Assembly: GCF_001580545.1 (NCBI RefSeq)
Contig: NZ_LRBG01000009.1
Location: 124,001-188,000 of the forward strand
Direction: 5' to 3'
DNA: 64,000 nucleotides
From: Paraburkholderia monticola
GTDB lineage: Bacteria > Pseudomonadota > Gammaproteobacteria > Burkholderiales > Burkholderiaceae
Part shown: positions 55,411 through 63,689 of the stretch, piece by piece
Layout: every line of letters begins with the position of its first letter
Position numbering within the stretch: position 1 is the stretch's first letter
Notes under the pieces: model-generated
The model's input: the letters and a program-made list of their open reading frames with translations, nothing else
The model's database searches: none
What the model was told of the DNA's origin: nothing
Translations under genes and position numbers: made by a program

Positions 55411-55844
55411 GCCCAGCCGCCTCGCATTGCGTCGAGATACTGGCGCACGGCCACGAGATCGCTGATGTTGCCCGCCAGCATGCGGTCCAGCGCGCGGCGC
55501 CCACCGAACGGCGCAGCGGTGTTGGGGCGTTTGACCCAGCTATCGGCGGCGCTCGGCTGCGGTAGCAGGATTTGCAGTGCCTTGTAGATACCCAGCAGCA
55601 ACGACAGTCGCTCCAGCGTGTCGCGGCTCAGGCGCGCGGTCTCGGGCTCGTGCCTCCACTTGAAGAACGTCGAGCGGCCCGGCTTGCCCAGCAGCACGAT
55701 CTGCTCGTCGGCGCTCAGGTTCCAGTCGCGGGCAATGTTGAAGAACGCGCGCAGACCCGCCGCGGACATCTGCGTCAGCGTGGGTTCCGACAGCGATCGT
55801 CGCGGCGATGCCTCGGGCGAGGAAATTCGGGCAGCGTGAGTCAT
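55407..55844 (-). CDS. Xre/MbcA/ParS-type antitoxin
   Basis: 145 residues. N-terminal helix-turn-helix-like region (about 35-95: FFNIARDWNLSADEQIVLLG...FFKWRHEP) and a C-terminal ParS/DUF2384 toxin-binding region (about 105-143: FGGRRALDRMLAGNISDLVAVRQYLDAMRGGW). Antitoxin-first order with a four-base overlap into the RES gene is the usual RES-Xre layout. It probably represses its own promoter through the inverted repeat at 55879-55900. Confidence 0.85.
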   Translation of the reverse strand: MTHAARISSPEASPRRSLSEPTLTQMSAAGLRAFFNIARDWNLSADEQIVLLGKPGRSTFFKWRHEPETARLSRDTLERLSLLLGIYKALQILLPQPSAADSWVKRPNTAAPFGGRRALDRMLAGNISDLVAVRQYLDAMRGGWA

Positions 55845-55878
55845 TTCGGGTAAGTCCCTATCTGTACTTGTTTCCGAT

Positions 55879-55915
55879 AATAGTCCAAAAGTGGATTATT
55901 GCAAGAGAATATAAT
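55879..55915. promoter_or_regulatory. Divergent promoter region with operator-like inverted repeat
   Basis: AATAGTCCA (55879-55887) and TGGATTATT (55892-55900) form an inverted repeat (AATAnTCCA / TGGAnTATT) with a 4-base spacer. TATTAT read on the minus strand overlaps its left arm and could be the -10 for the antitoxin gene. TATAAT at 55910-55915 is a perfect -10 for the plus-strand gene at 55957. One regulator bound here could affect both. Confidence 0.6.
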
Positions 55916-55956
55916 CCCGGCTCGTTTGGGCAGTCGTCGATCAGGAGAAGCAGCAA

Positions 55957-56634
55957 ATGCGGGTTCGAGTTGTAGCAGCGGCGCTGGCCGTGTGGTGTGT
56001 GTCCGAAGTGGCGTCGGCTGCTGGATATACCGAAGTGTGGAATCCGCCGGAGACGAGCGGGCATGTCGCGAGCGGACACGTGACCCGACAGGCGTCCGCG
56101 CGCAAGAAGCCAGCCGCGGTGAAGGTGACGGCGGGCGGCAAGGGCGGAATCAAGGCGAAGGGCGGCGCGCACACGAAGCCGATGGCGAGCGTTCGGCACG
56201 GGGTTCCCCATGTTGCATCGAGCGGCGCTGCAGGCCATGGCGGCAAACTCGCGGCGCATGGCGGCGGCGTGCAACATCTCGCGGCGGGCGGGCATGCGAA
56301 AGGCGGGGTGAAAGTCGCCGCTTCGGCCCAGAACCGGACGCATGCGACCGTTGCCGCGCAGGGCGCGAAGCACGCGCAACCGCATGTGCAACTGGCGGCC
56401 GCGAAGCCGGCTCAGGGCAAGGTCACACACGCTGATTTCGCGCCAGGCCGCACCGCGCGTCCGCATGTGGACAAGGTCACGGGGAAGCCGGCGGTGTCCC
56501 GTGCGAATCCGATCAGACCGGCCGTGCAGAGTTCGTCGGATGGGTCCGCAAACGTTAGCGACATCGCGCCGATGGGCTCGGCGCCGAATCCGGCGACCGC
56601 CAGCAGCGGTTCGCTGCCGCCGATCATCCACTGA
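55957..56634 (+). CDS. Secreted low-complexity basic protein of unknown function
   Basis: 225 residues with an AGGAG SD eight bases before the ATG. A clear signal peptide (MRVRVVAAALAVWCVSEVASA, cleavage near residue 21) is followed by a mature chain rich in Ala, Gly, Lys, His and Ser with many HxxG and AxGGxxKGG patterns. No cysteine in the mature part and no known domain. It is probably disordered and periplasmic or extracellular, possibly binding anionic polymers or metals through its His and Lys; that is a guess. Divergent from the toxin-antitoxin pair. Confidence 0.7.
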   Translation: MRVRVVAAALAVWCVSEVASAAGYTEVWNPPETSGHVASGHVTRQASARKKPAAVKVTAGGKGGIKAKGGAHTKPMASVRHGVPHVASSGAAGHGGKLAAHGGGVQHLAAGGHAKGGVKVAASAQNRTHATVAAQGAKHAQPHVQLAAAKPAQGKVTHADFAPGRTARPHVDKVTGKPAVSRANPIRPAVQSSSDGSANVSDIAPMGSAPNPATASSGSLPPIIH

Positions 56635-56658
56635 GGCAGCGTCGCAACCGTTGAGCTT

Positions 56659-57510
56659 TCACGCCGCGGCGAGGCCGTTCGCGAGCAGCCGGAGCGTTTC
56701 AGCCGAGCGCGGCTCGCGCACGCGCGAATGCAGCGTCACGCGCGATTCCGGCAGCGCCGGCAAGCCGAGCCGCGCGCCGACATCGATCAAACCGCGCGGC
56801 GCGACCCGGCGCGCCAACGGCGACACGGCGAGCCCCGCCGCCACGGCCGCGCCAACCGCCGCCACCCCACCGCCGACAAACACCTCCTGCCAGGCGATCC
56901 CCGCCGCCGTCAGCGTGCGCAACGCGACGTCGCGCACGTTGCACGGCGGGCTCAATAGCGCGAGCGCCAGCGGCTCGCCGACGCGCGGCAGCCAGGCCGG
57001 CGTCGCGAGCCAGCCGAGCGGCTCGCTGAACAGCGTCTGCGCGTCGTCGCGCGGCGGCTCGTCGGCGCCATAGCGGACGATCGCCGCATCGAGCCGGCGT
57101 TCGTCGAACTGCGCGAGCAGCGCCGCCGACGTACCCATATGCAATTCGACCACGAGACCCGGATCGTGCGCGTTGAGCCGGCTGAGCAGGTGCGGCAGAT
57201 CCGGTCCCGCGACGTGCTCGCTGAGCCCGAGCGCGAGCCGCCGCCGTTCCACCGACAGCGCGCCGAGCGCGCGCTCGTGCGCGTTCAGCAACTCGCGCGC
57301 GGCGCCGAGAAACGCGTGGCCGTCGGCGGACAGACGCACGACGCGCGGCGTGCGCTCCAGCAACTGCTTGCCGAGGTGTGCTTCGAGTCGCTTCAACTTC
57401 AGGCTGACGGCCGATTGCGTGGTGTCGAGCGCATCCGCGGCGCGCGTGAAGCTGCGCAGGTCGGCGACCAGCACGAAGGCCCGCACCGCATCGAGATCGA
57501 GGACTTTCAT
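56659..57510 (-). CDS. LysR family transcriptional regulator
   Basis: 283 residues. N-terminal winged helix (about 3-62: LDAVRAFVLVADLRSFTRAADALDTTQSAVSLKLKRLEAHLG) and a LysR substrate-binding domain (about 90-283). Divergent from the tautomerase gene, with 98 AT-rich bases between. LysR regulators commonly control a divergent neighbour, so the tautomerase gene is its likely target. Effector unknown. Confidence 0.92.
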   Translation of the reverse strand: MKVLDLDAVRAFVLVADLRSFTRAADALDTTQSAVSLKLKRLEAHLGKQLLERTPRVVRLSADGHAFLGAARELLNAHERALGALSVERRRLALGLSEHVAGPDLPHLLSRLNAHDPGLVVELHMGTSAALLAQFDERRLDAAIVRYGADEPPRDDAQTLFSEPLGWLATPAWLPRVGEPLALALLSPPCNVRDVALRTLTAAGIAWQEVFVGGGVAAVGAAVAAGLAVSPLARRVAPRGLIDVGARLGLPALPESRVTLHSRVREPRSAETLRLLANGLAAA

Positions 57511-57608
57511 TTCAGATGAAAATGAATGAAATAGGCGAAGATATCTGTTTATTATGACAGCGCGCGCCTAAGCTGTGTTTAACCCAACACCGCCACAAGG
57601 AGCCCATC

Positions 57609-57992
57609 ATGCCCCTCACCCGAATCTCACTGCGCGCCGGCAAGCCGGCCGACTACCGCCAGGCCCTGACCGCCGGTATCCAGCGCTCGCTGGTGGACAC
57701 GTTCAACGTGCCGAAGGACGACATGTTCATGCTGATCACCGAGCACACGCCCGACAACATGATCTACGACCGGCATTACCAGAACATCGAGCGCGGCGAC
57801 GATCTCGTCGTGATCCAACTGACCGTCAGCAACACCCGCTCGGTCGAGCAGAAGAAGGCGCTGTATCGGCGCATCGTCGATGAACTCGGGAAGTCGCCGG
57901 GCGTGCGGCCGGAGGACGTGTTCATCAATCTCGTCGAGGTCGAGAAGGAGAACTGGTCGTTTGGGAATGGGATTGCGCAGTACGCGGTTTGA
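57609..57992 (+). CDS. Tautomerase family protein
   Basis: 127 residues of the tautomerase/MIF superfamily. Pro2 after the start Met (MPLTRISLRAGKPADYRQAL) is the catalytic N-terminal base by homology, and IQLTVSNTRSVEQKKALYRRIVDEL plus VFINLVEVEKENWSFGNG give the second beta-alpha-beta unit. The doubled unit makes it longer than single-unit 4-oxalocrotonate tautomerases (~62). AAGGAG SD. TATTAT (57550-57555) is a -10 candidate. Substrate unknown. Confidence 0.88.
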   Translation: MPLTRISLRAGKPADYRQALTAGIQRSLVDTFNVPKDDMFMLITEHTPDNMIYDRHYQNIERGDDLVVIQLTVSNTRSVEQKKALYRRIVDELGKSPGVRPEDVFINLVEVEKENWSFGNGIAQYAV

Positions 57993-58014
57993 GCGCGCAG
58001 TACGCGGTTTGAGC
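57975..58014 (+). repeat. 20-bp tandem duplication across the tautomerase stop codon
   Basis: The unit GCGCAGTACGCGGTTTGAGC occurs twice without a gap. The first copy encodes the last residues and stop of the tautomerase; the second is untranslated and repeats the stop. It looks like a recent slippage duplication without effect on the protein. Confidence 0.9.
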
Positions 58015-58157
58015 GTTGCGACCGCGCCGACCGCTCCGCCGCGATTGCCTTTTTGGGGAAACATCGGCATGTTATTCTCATCAACGCTTGTTGCATGCGT
58101 CGTTCTGAGCGGGTGGAGCGCGTGCACATCGTAACGTTCGCACCTCGGAGATCGCTT

Positions 58158-58550
58158 ATGCCACTGCACGTTCGCGCGCGCGCCTCTATCTTGTTGATCG
58201 CCGGTATCGTCGTTCTTGGCGAAGCTGGAACGGCGTTCGCTGCCAACCTTGGCTTCCTGAGAAACACCCCGATCACGCTGATGAGGCAACGTGACCTGCA
58301 GGTCTTGAACGATGCCGCGCGTGTCGCACTCGATACGAAAAAAGATGGGGAATCACTCGATTGGAACAATCAAGCCGCGCGCAATCCGGTGCGGATCGAG
58401 GGCACCATCACGCCGCACGACACCGTCAAGGACGGCGATCGAACCTGCCGCAAGATCACGCTCACCGCAGTGGCTAGAGGTCAATCGCAGAGCTGGACTC
58501 CCACCGTCTGTCGGGAAGGCAGCGGCCAGTGGGACTTGCAGCGGCAGTAG
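58158..58550 (+). CDS. Small exported protein, RT0821/Lpp0805 surface-antigen-like
   Basis: 130 residues from ATG 58158 with a CGGAG SD; a longer frame upstream has no SD support. Signal peptide to about residue 31 (ILLIAGIVVLGEAGTAFA). The mature part has the C-terminal pattern seen in RT0821/Lpp0805 surface proteins and 17-kDa antigens: an N-terminal helix ending near LDTKKDGESLDWNN, then beta strands with GTITPHDTVKDGDRTCRKITLT and TVCREGSGQWDLQ. Two Cys may form a disulfide. No glycine-zipper lipoprotein segment is present, so it is a shortened member. Confidence 0.65.
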   Translation: MPLHVRARASILLIAGIVVLGEAGTAFAANLGFLRNTPITLMRQRDLQVLNDAARVALDTKKDGESLDWNNQAARNPVRIEGTITPHDTVKDGDRTCRKITLTAVARGQSQSWTPTVCREGSGQWDLQRQ

Positions 58551-58585
58551 CGCGTAGTCGGCGGCACCGCGCAATTGGCGTCGAT

Positions 58586-59527
58586 TCACGGCGGCGCCTT
58601 CCGACGGCACACATCGAGCACCAGTTGCCGTAGCCAACGATGAACCGGATCGGCGTCGACGCGCGGATGCCACATTTGCGACACGGTGATTTTCTCGGTT
58701 GCCACGGGAAGATCGAATGCGAACACGCTCGCTGACGCCGCAGATTCCCGAATTTCCGAATGCGTCTCGGGCAGACCGGCCAGAAACGATGCAGGCACGA
58801 GCGCAATCAGATCGGACGCGCGTGCCACCGCGAGCGGCGCGGGAAAACCTGGCACCACGGCGACCACCTTTCTTTCCAACCCCAACGCGGCCAGCGCGGC
58901 ATCGACCGGGCCACTGCTATGCCCACGTCGCGAAGCCACGACGTGGCCGAACGCCACATACCGTTCGACGCTGACCTCGCCCTCCGATTCAAGCGGATGC
59001 CCCTTTCTGACGACACCGATAAAGCGATCCCGGAACAGCGCCTGAATGCGTATTTCCGGTCCCATCCCGCTTAAGACGCCGATCTCGAGATCCGCCGAAC
59101 CTTCCCGCAGATGCGTGGGCGTCTTCTCCGTTTTCGGCGTGAAACTGATCCGCACGTTCGGCGCATGCGCCGTCGCTTCTGCGATCACCGAGGCACCAAA
59201 TGCTTCGACGAAGCCGTCGTTGGCGCGAATGGTGAAGGTCCGCTGCAGAGTGGGGAAATCGGGTTCCGTCACCGATGGGCGCAGCAGGGTCTGCGCTTCG
59301 CGAACCGCGTCGCGGGCACGTTGACGCAATGCTTCGGCGTGCGGCGTCAGCACCATCTGGCGGCCCGCGCGAACCAGCAAGGGGTCGCCCGTCGCGTCCC
59401 GCAGCCGGGTCAAGGTTCGGCTCATTGCCGACGCGCTCAACCCCAAGCGACGCGCAGCGCCGACCACGCTGACCTCGGCGAGCAAAACGTCCAACGCAAC
59501 GAGCAGATTCAGGTCGGGATCGGGCAT
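58586..59527 (-). CDS. LysR family transcriptional regulator
   Basis: 313 residues from ATG 59527 (MPDPDLNLLVALDVLL). N-terminal winged helix (about 5-65: AARRLGLSASAMSRTLTRLRDATGDPLLVRAGRQMVLT), which resembles the NodD/LinR-like branch of LysR, and a substrate-binding domain to the C-terminus. Divergent from the SDR gene across a 140-base region with a long inverted repeat. It probably regulates that gene and itself. Confidence 0.92.
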   Translation of the reverse strand: MPDPDLNLLVALDVLLAEVSVVGAARRLGLSASAMSRTLTRLRDATGDPLLVRAGRQMVLTPHAEALRQRARDAVREAQTLLRPSVTEPDFPTLQRTFTIRANDGFVEAFGASVIAEATAHAPNVRISFTPKTEKTPTHLREGSADLEIGVLSGMGPEIRIQALFRDRFIGVVRKGHPLESEGEVSVERYVAFGHVVASRRGHSSGPVDAALAALGLERKVVAVVPGFPAPLAVARASDLIALVPASFLAGLPETHSEIRESAASASVFAFDLPVATEKITVSQMWHPRVDADPVHRWLRQLVLDVCRRKAPP

Positions 59528-59549
59528 GGCCGATCGTAGCACGCAGCAT

Positions 59550-59609
59550 TCATACATGGCGTCTGGTGCATTTTATAAGTGCATATGTTGCGTCTTCCGC
59601 CATGTATGA
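59550..59609. promoter_or_regulatory. Long-spaced inverted repeat between LysR and SDR genes
   Basis: TCATACATGGCG (59550-59561) and CGCCATGTATGA (59598-59609) are perfect 12-base inverted copies 36 bases apart. Between them GTGCAT occurs twice in an AT-rich core (59566-59585). The layout, with two operator arms around a promoter core in a divergent region, suits LysR tetramer binding. Confidence 0.6.
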
Positions 59610-59667
59610 CGCGTGACTATATTTCGGGACCGGACTTCAACCCGAATTCACTCGAAGGAATCGCCCC

Positions 59668-60372
59668 ATGCAACGCACAACCCAGCAAAAAACCGTGCTT
59701 CTGATCGGCGCCTCGCGCGGCCTCGGTTTCGCGATGGTCGAGGAGTACCTGAAGCGCGGCTGGCGAGTCATCGCCACCGGCCGGCAAGACTCCACGACGA
59801 AGCTCCTTCAGCTTGCGAAAGCCTCCGGCGGCGCACTCGAAGTTGAAACGGTCGACATCACGATGCCTGAGCAGGTCGCCGCATTGCGCGGCCGCCTCGA
59901 AGCACGTCCGCTCGACGTGCTGTTCGTGAATGCCGGGGTCAAGAACGACGATCGCGAAACGATCGCGGATGTCTCGACCGACGAATTCGTGCGCGTGATG
60001 GTGACCAACGCGTTGAGCCCGATGCGCGTCGTCGAGGCGCTGCAGGATCTCGTCGTGCCGACCGGCACGATCGGCGTGATGTCGTCGGGGCAGGGCAGCG
60101 TCGCCAACAACGAGAACGGCAACTACGAGGTCTATCGCGGCAGCAAGGCCGCGCTCAACATGTTCATGCGCAGCTTTGCCGCGCGGCATCGAAGCGATGC
60201 CAGAACCTTGCTGCTGATGGCGCCCGGTTGGGTGCGAACCGATATGGGCGGCCCGGACGCGCGTTTGGGCATCGACGAAAGCATCCCGAACCTGGTCAGC
60301 ACGATCGACGCTTACGACGGCCGCGCCGGTTTGCACTACCTCGACTACCTCGGCAGAGTGGTCCCGTGGTGA
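59668..60372 (+). CDS. Short-chain dehydrogenase/reductase
   Basis: 234 residues, classical SDR fold. NAD(P) motif GASRGLG (14-20), FVNAGV near 90-95, catalytic Ser in GVMSSGQGS and Tyr/Lys in YEVYRGSKAAL, then APGWVRTDMGG. The Arg after the second glycine (GRQD) suggests NADP preference. AAGGA SD. Substrate unknown; its control by the divergent LysR gene is inferred. Confidence 0.92.
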   Translation: MQRTTQQKTVLLIGASRGLGFAMVEEYLKRGWRVIATGRQDSTTKLLQLAKASGGALEVETVDITMPEQVAALRGRLEARPLDVLFVNAGVKNDDRETIADVSTDEFVRVMVTNALSPMRVVEALQDLVVPTGTIGVMSSGQGSVANNENGNYEVYRGSKAALNMFMRSFAARHRSDARTLLLMAPGWVRTDMGGPDARLGIDESIPNLVSTIDAYDGRAGLHYLDYLGRVVPW

Positions 60373-60431
60373 GCGGCGGTACGCGATAATGATTTGTTGC
60401 TTTTCCATCGACCCTCGACCCGCTCCCCGCC

Positions 60432-61277
60432 ATGACCATCGACCGCCCCGATCCTCCCCTCGACGCCCTCGAACTCGGCGGCTCCGTCTGGTTTCAGGCG
60501 GGCACGCAGACGCTCGGCGGCGCGGCGCGCATCGCGCTGCTGGCGGCGATCGGCGAAACCGGTTCGATCACGAGCGCGGCGAAGGCCGTCGGCATCAGCT
60601 ACAAAGGCGCCTGGGATGCCGTCGACACGATGAACAACCTCGCCGGCGAACCGCTCGTCGTGCGTCTGACCGGCGGCAAGGGCGGCGGCGGCACGACGCT
60701 CACGCCGCGCGCGGTGAAGCTGATCGAGACGTTTCGCGCGGTCGAGCGCGAGCATCGGCGCTTTCTCGAGCGCGCGGGCGCGGCGATCGGCGAGGGCTTC
60801 GCGACGGACTGGGATCTGATCGGCCGCATCGGCGTGAAGACGAGCGCACGCAATCAGTTCTATGGCACGGTGTCGGCGATCGCGCGCGGCTCCGTCAACG
60901 ATGAAGTGTCGCTCGCGCTGCCCGGCGGCCACACGATCGTCGCGGTACTCACGCACGAGAGCACCGAAGCGCTCGGGCTCGCGGTCGGCGTGCCGGCGTT
61001 TGCGCTGATCAAGGCATCGTGGGTCGTGCTGCTCGTTGCGGGTGACGGCAATGGCGATGCGCCGTTGAAACTGTCGGCGCGCAATCAGTTGCGCGGCACC
61101 GTGCAGAGCGTGAAGCGCGGCGCGGTGAACGCTGAAGTGTCGCTCGGGCTGGAAGGCGGCGCGGTGATCACCGCAGTCGTCACCAATGGCAGCGTCGACA
61201 CGCTCGGTTTGCACGAAGGCGCGAGCGCGGTCGCGGCGTTCAAGGCGTCGAGCGTGATACTGGGCGTGAAGGATTGA
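60432..61277 (+). CDS. modE: Molybdate-responsive regulator ModE
   Basis: 281 residues. N-terminal winged helix (about 20-115: ARIALLAAIGETGSITSAAKAVGISYKGAWDAVDTMNN, the ModE HTH) and a C-terminal pair of TOBE/Mop domains (about 140-205 and 212-280), each with the molybdate motif (TSARNQFYGTV and LSARNQLRGTV). It binds molybdate and normally represses the mod transport operon. Convergent with modC, which strongly supports the identity. Confidence 0.95.
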   Translation: MTIDRPDPPLDALELGGSVWFQAGTQTLGGAARIALLAAIGETGSITSAAKAVGISYKGAWDAVDTMNNLAGEPLVVRLTGGKGGGGTTLTPRAVKLIETFRAVEREHRRFLERAGAAIGEGFATDWDLIGRIGVKTSARNQFYGTVSAIARGSVNDEVSLALPGGHTIVAVLTHESTEALGLAVGVPAFALIKASWVVLLVAGDGNGDAPLKLSARNQLRGTVQSVKRGAVNAEVSLGLEGGAVITAVVTNGSVDTLGLHEGASAVAAFKASSVILGVKD

Positions 61278-61315
61278 GTCTTGCCGCGGTGTAACGGTGG
61301 CGCATGGCCGCCGGT

Positions 61316-62026
61316 TCAACGAGGCGACGTCTCACCGTGCGCATACCCCGCGAACGGATGATCCTCGCGCACGCGGCCATCGCTGACCTGCACGACCTGA
61401 TCGCCGAATGCGGCGACGTCGTCCGGGTCGTGCGTGATCAGCACCATCGGAATATCGAGCCGCGTTTGCAGGTCCGATAGCTCGCGCCGCATGCGCTCGC
61501 GCAGCGCGCTATCGAGCGCGGAAAACGGCTCGTCGAGCAGCAGCAGGCGCGGCTGCGAAACCAGCGCCCGGGCGAGCGCGACACGCTGCTTCTGCCCGCC
61601 CGACAACTGCACCGGATGATTGCCGGCCACGCCCTTCAACTCGAGCGCGTCGAGCCAGTAATCGACCTTCGGATGCGCGCCGCGCGCACGTGGATTGAGC
61701 CAGCCCTGGCGCAGCCCGAAGCCGATGTTCTGCCGCACGTTCAGATGCGGAAACAGCGCGTAGTCCTGAAACAGATACGCGATCTTGCGCGCCTGCGGCT
61801 TCTGGTCGACGCCGGCCGCGCTGTCGAACAGCGTGGTGCCGTGCAGCGTGATCGTCCCTTCGTCCGGACGCAGCAGCCCGGCGATCGCCTGCAAGGTCAG
61901 GCTCTTGCCCGCGCCCGACGGCCCGAACAGCACGAGCCGCTGCGTGTTCGCGCTGAACGCGACGTCGAGCGTGAACCGCCGCTCGGCGGTCTCGAAGGTC
62001 TTGCGGATGGCGACGTCGAGCGGCAT
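61316..62026 (-). CDS. modC: Molybdate ABC transporter ATP-binding protein, short form
   Basis: 236 residues. Walker A GPSGAGKS (35-42), Q-loop in AYLFQDYALFPHLNVRQNI, signature LSGGQKQRVALARAL and Walker B RLLLLDEPFSALD. Most ModC proteins are ~350 residues and carry a C-terminal TOBE/Mop domain; here it is absent, as the chain ends soon after the ITHDPDDVAAFGDQVV switch region. modB stops just upstream, leaving a one-base gap. The pair forms the inner-membrane transporter with ModA. Confidence 0.93.
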   Translation of the reverse strand: MPLDVAIRKTFETAERRFTLDVAFSANTQRLVLFGPSGAGKSLTLQAIAGLLRPDEGTITLHGTTLFDSAAGVDQKPQARKIAYLFQDYALFPHLNVRQNIGFGLRQGWLNPRARGAHPKVDYWLDALELKGVAGNHPVQLSGGQKQRVALARALVSQPRLLLLDEPFSALDSALRERMRRELSDLQTRLDIPMVLITHDPDDVAAFGDQVVQVSDGRVREDHPFAGYAHGETSPR

Positions 62027-62027
62027 C

Positions 62028-62702
62028 TCAGCGGGACCTCAGAAGCGTGTGCTGCGGCACGAGGCGTCCCGCGAGCAGCAGGATCGTCACGCACGCGACC
62101 GAAGTCACGAGCACGAGGAAGTTGGCGGTGCTGTCGTCGCCGGCTTGCACGGCTGCATAGACTGCGACCGACAGCGTCTGCGTGCGGCCCGGCAAGTTAC
62201 CCGCGATCATCAGCGTCGCGCCGAACTCGCCGAGCGCGCGCGCGAAGGCGAGCAGGCCGCCGGCGAGGATGCCGCGCGCGGCGAGCGGCAGCGTCACGCG
62301 GAAAAACACCGCGGCTTCGCTGACGCCGAGCGTGCGCGCCGCGCGCTCCAATTGCGGATCGACACCTTCAAAGGCGGCGCGCGCCGACTTCAGCACGAGC
62401 GGAAACGCGACCACCGTCGATGCAATCACCGCGCCTTGCCACGTGAACACGAGCTGAATGTCGAAGCGGTCGAGCCATGCGCCGATCACGCCGCGCCGGC
62501 CGAGCAGCACGAGCAGGTAGTAGCCGAGCACGGTGGGCGGCAGCACGAGCGGCAGCATCAGCAGCGAGTCGATCACGTCGCGCGCGCCGGAGCGCCAGCG
62601 CGACAGACCGAGTCCCGCCGCGACGCCGAGCACGAGATTGAGCGCGGTGGCCCAGCCCGCAACCTTCAGCGAGAGCAGCAGCGGAACCCAGGCCTGTTCC
62701 AT
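62028..62702 (-). CDS. modB: Molybdate ABC transporter permease
   Basis: 224 residues with about five membrane helices and the EAA loop RALGEFGATLMIAGNLPGRT, characteristic of ModB/CysT-type permeases, which couples to ModC. The gene begins 22 bases after modA on the minus strand. Length is normal. Confidence 0.95.
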   Translation of the reverse strand: MEQAWVPLLLSLKVAGWATALNLVLGVAAGLGLSRWRSGARDVIDSLLMLPLVLPPTVLGYYLLVLLGRRGVIGAWLDRFDIQLVFTWQGAVIASTVVAFPLVLKSARAAFEGVDPQLERAARTLGVSEAAVFFRVTLPLAARGILAGGLLAFARALGEFGATLMIAGNLPGRTQTLSVAVYAAVQAGDDSTANFLVLVTSVACVTILLLAGRLVPQHTLLRSR

Positions 62703-62724
62703 GAGCGTGTGCCTTGTCGGTGAA

Positions 62725-63498
62725 TCAATGCGCGGGCTTGAAGCCGTACTTCGCGAGCACCGCCTGGCCGGCCGGCGACAGCACGAAATCGATGAAGGCC
62801 TGGGCGTCGGCTGCGTGACGGCTGCCTTCGACCTGCGCGATCGGATAGGTGATCGGCGTTTGCGTCGGCAGGCTCAGCGCGACCTTGACCTTGTCGGGCA
62901 TGATCGCGGCGTCCGTGCCGAACACGAAGCCGGCGTCGACCTCGCCGCGTGCGACGTAATCGAGGCTCTGACGCACGTTCGACGCGAGCACCGCCTTCGC
63001 GCTGACCGCGTCCCACACGCCCGCGGCCTGTAGCGCGCCCTGCGTGTAGCGGCCCACCGGGACCGATGCCGGATCGCCGAACGCGACGCGCTTCACGTTC
63101 GCGGTCGTCAGCGCGTTGAGGTCGGCGGGCGCGAAATGACTGTCGGCCGGCACGATCAGCACCAGCGAGTTGGCGGCGAAGTCGCGCCGCGAGGCCGGCA
63201 CGATCACCTTCTCCGCGGCGGCCTTGTCCATGGCCTTCTGATCCGCCGACGCGAACACGTCGGCCGGCGCGCCTTTGACGATCTGCTGCATCAACACGTC
63301 GGACGCGCCGAAGTTGAACAGAACCTTGGTGCCGGGACGCTGCTGCTCGAACGCGTCGCCGACCGCCTTGAACGCATTGGTCAGGCTGGCGGCGGCCGAG
63401 ACCACCAGTTCATCGGCGTGGGCATTCACGCTGACCACAACGGAGACGGCGGCTGCGACGCACAGCGCGTATTGCTTCAGATGGCGAGAGAGTGTCAT
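62725..63498 (-). CDS. modA: Molybdate-binding periplasmic protein
   Basis: 257 residues. Signal peptide to about residue 28 (YALCVAAAVSVVVSVNAHA). The mature protein starts DELVVSAAASLTNAFKAVG; SAAASL and FNFGASDVL carry the oxyanion-binding Ser residues and PADVFASADQKAMDKA is the family signature. Binds molybdate (and tungstate) for ModBC. First gene of modABC; its promoter region has a ModE-like sequence. Confidence 0.95.
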   Translation of the reverse strand: MTLSRHLKQYALCVAAAVSVVVSVNAHADELVVSAAASLTNAFKAVGDAFEQQRPGTKVLFNFGASDVLMQQIVKGAPADVFASADQKAMDKAAAEKVIVPASRRDFAANSLVLIVPADSHFAPADLNALTTANVKRVAFGDPASVPVGRYTQGALQAAGVWDAVSAKAVLASNVRQSLDYVARGEVDAGFVFGTDAAIMPDKVKVALSLPTQTPITYPIAQVEGSRHAADAQAFIDFVLSPAGQAVLAKYGFKPAH

Positions 63499-63543
63499 GA
63501 AGGACCTGGTGTCTGACGTGGACGGGAAGCAGTGGCTTAAAAA

Positions 63544-63573
63544 CGTTATCGTAATATATGCGCGGTTATAGCG
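63544..63573. promoter_or_regulatory. Candidate ModE-controlled promoter of modABC
   Basis: An AT-rich island in GC-rich DNA, 46 bases before modA. It contains CGTTATCG at one end, TAATATAT in the middle and GGTTATAGCG at the other. The known E. coli ModE box has CGTTATATA half-sites in inverted orientation; here the TTAT elements lie in the same orientation, so the match is partial. TATATT or TATAAC read on the minus strand may be the -10. Confidence 0.4.
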
Positions 63574-63689
63574 GTGGGTGCGCCAGCGATTCGGCGCAGT
63601 GCTTCACGCAGGGCGTGAAGCACGACCGAAGCGCTACGAAACTGTCAGGGAGGCTTGAAATAGCGCCGGGAGGAGAGGCGCAAGTGTGC

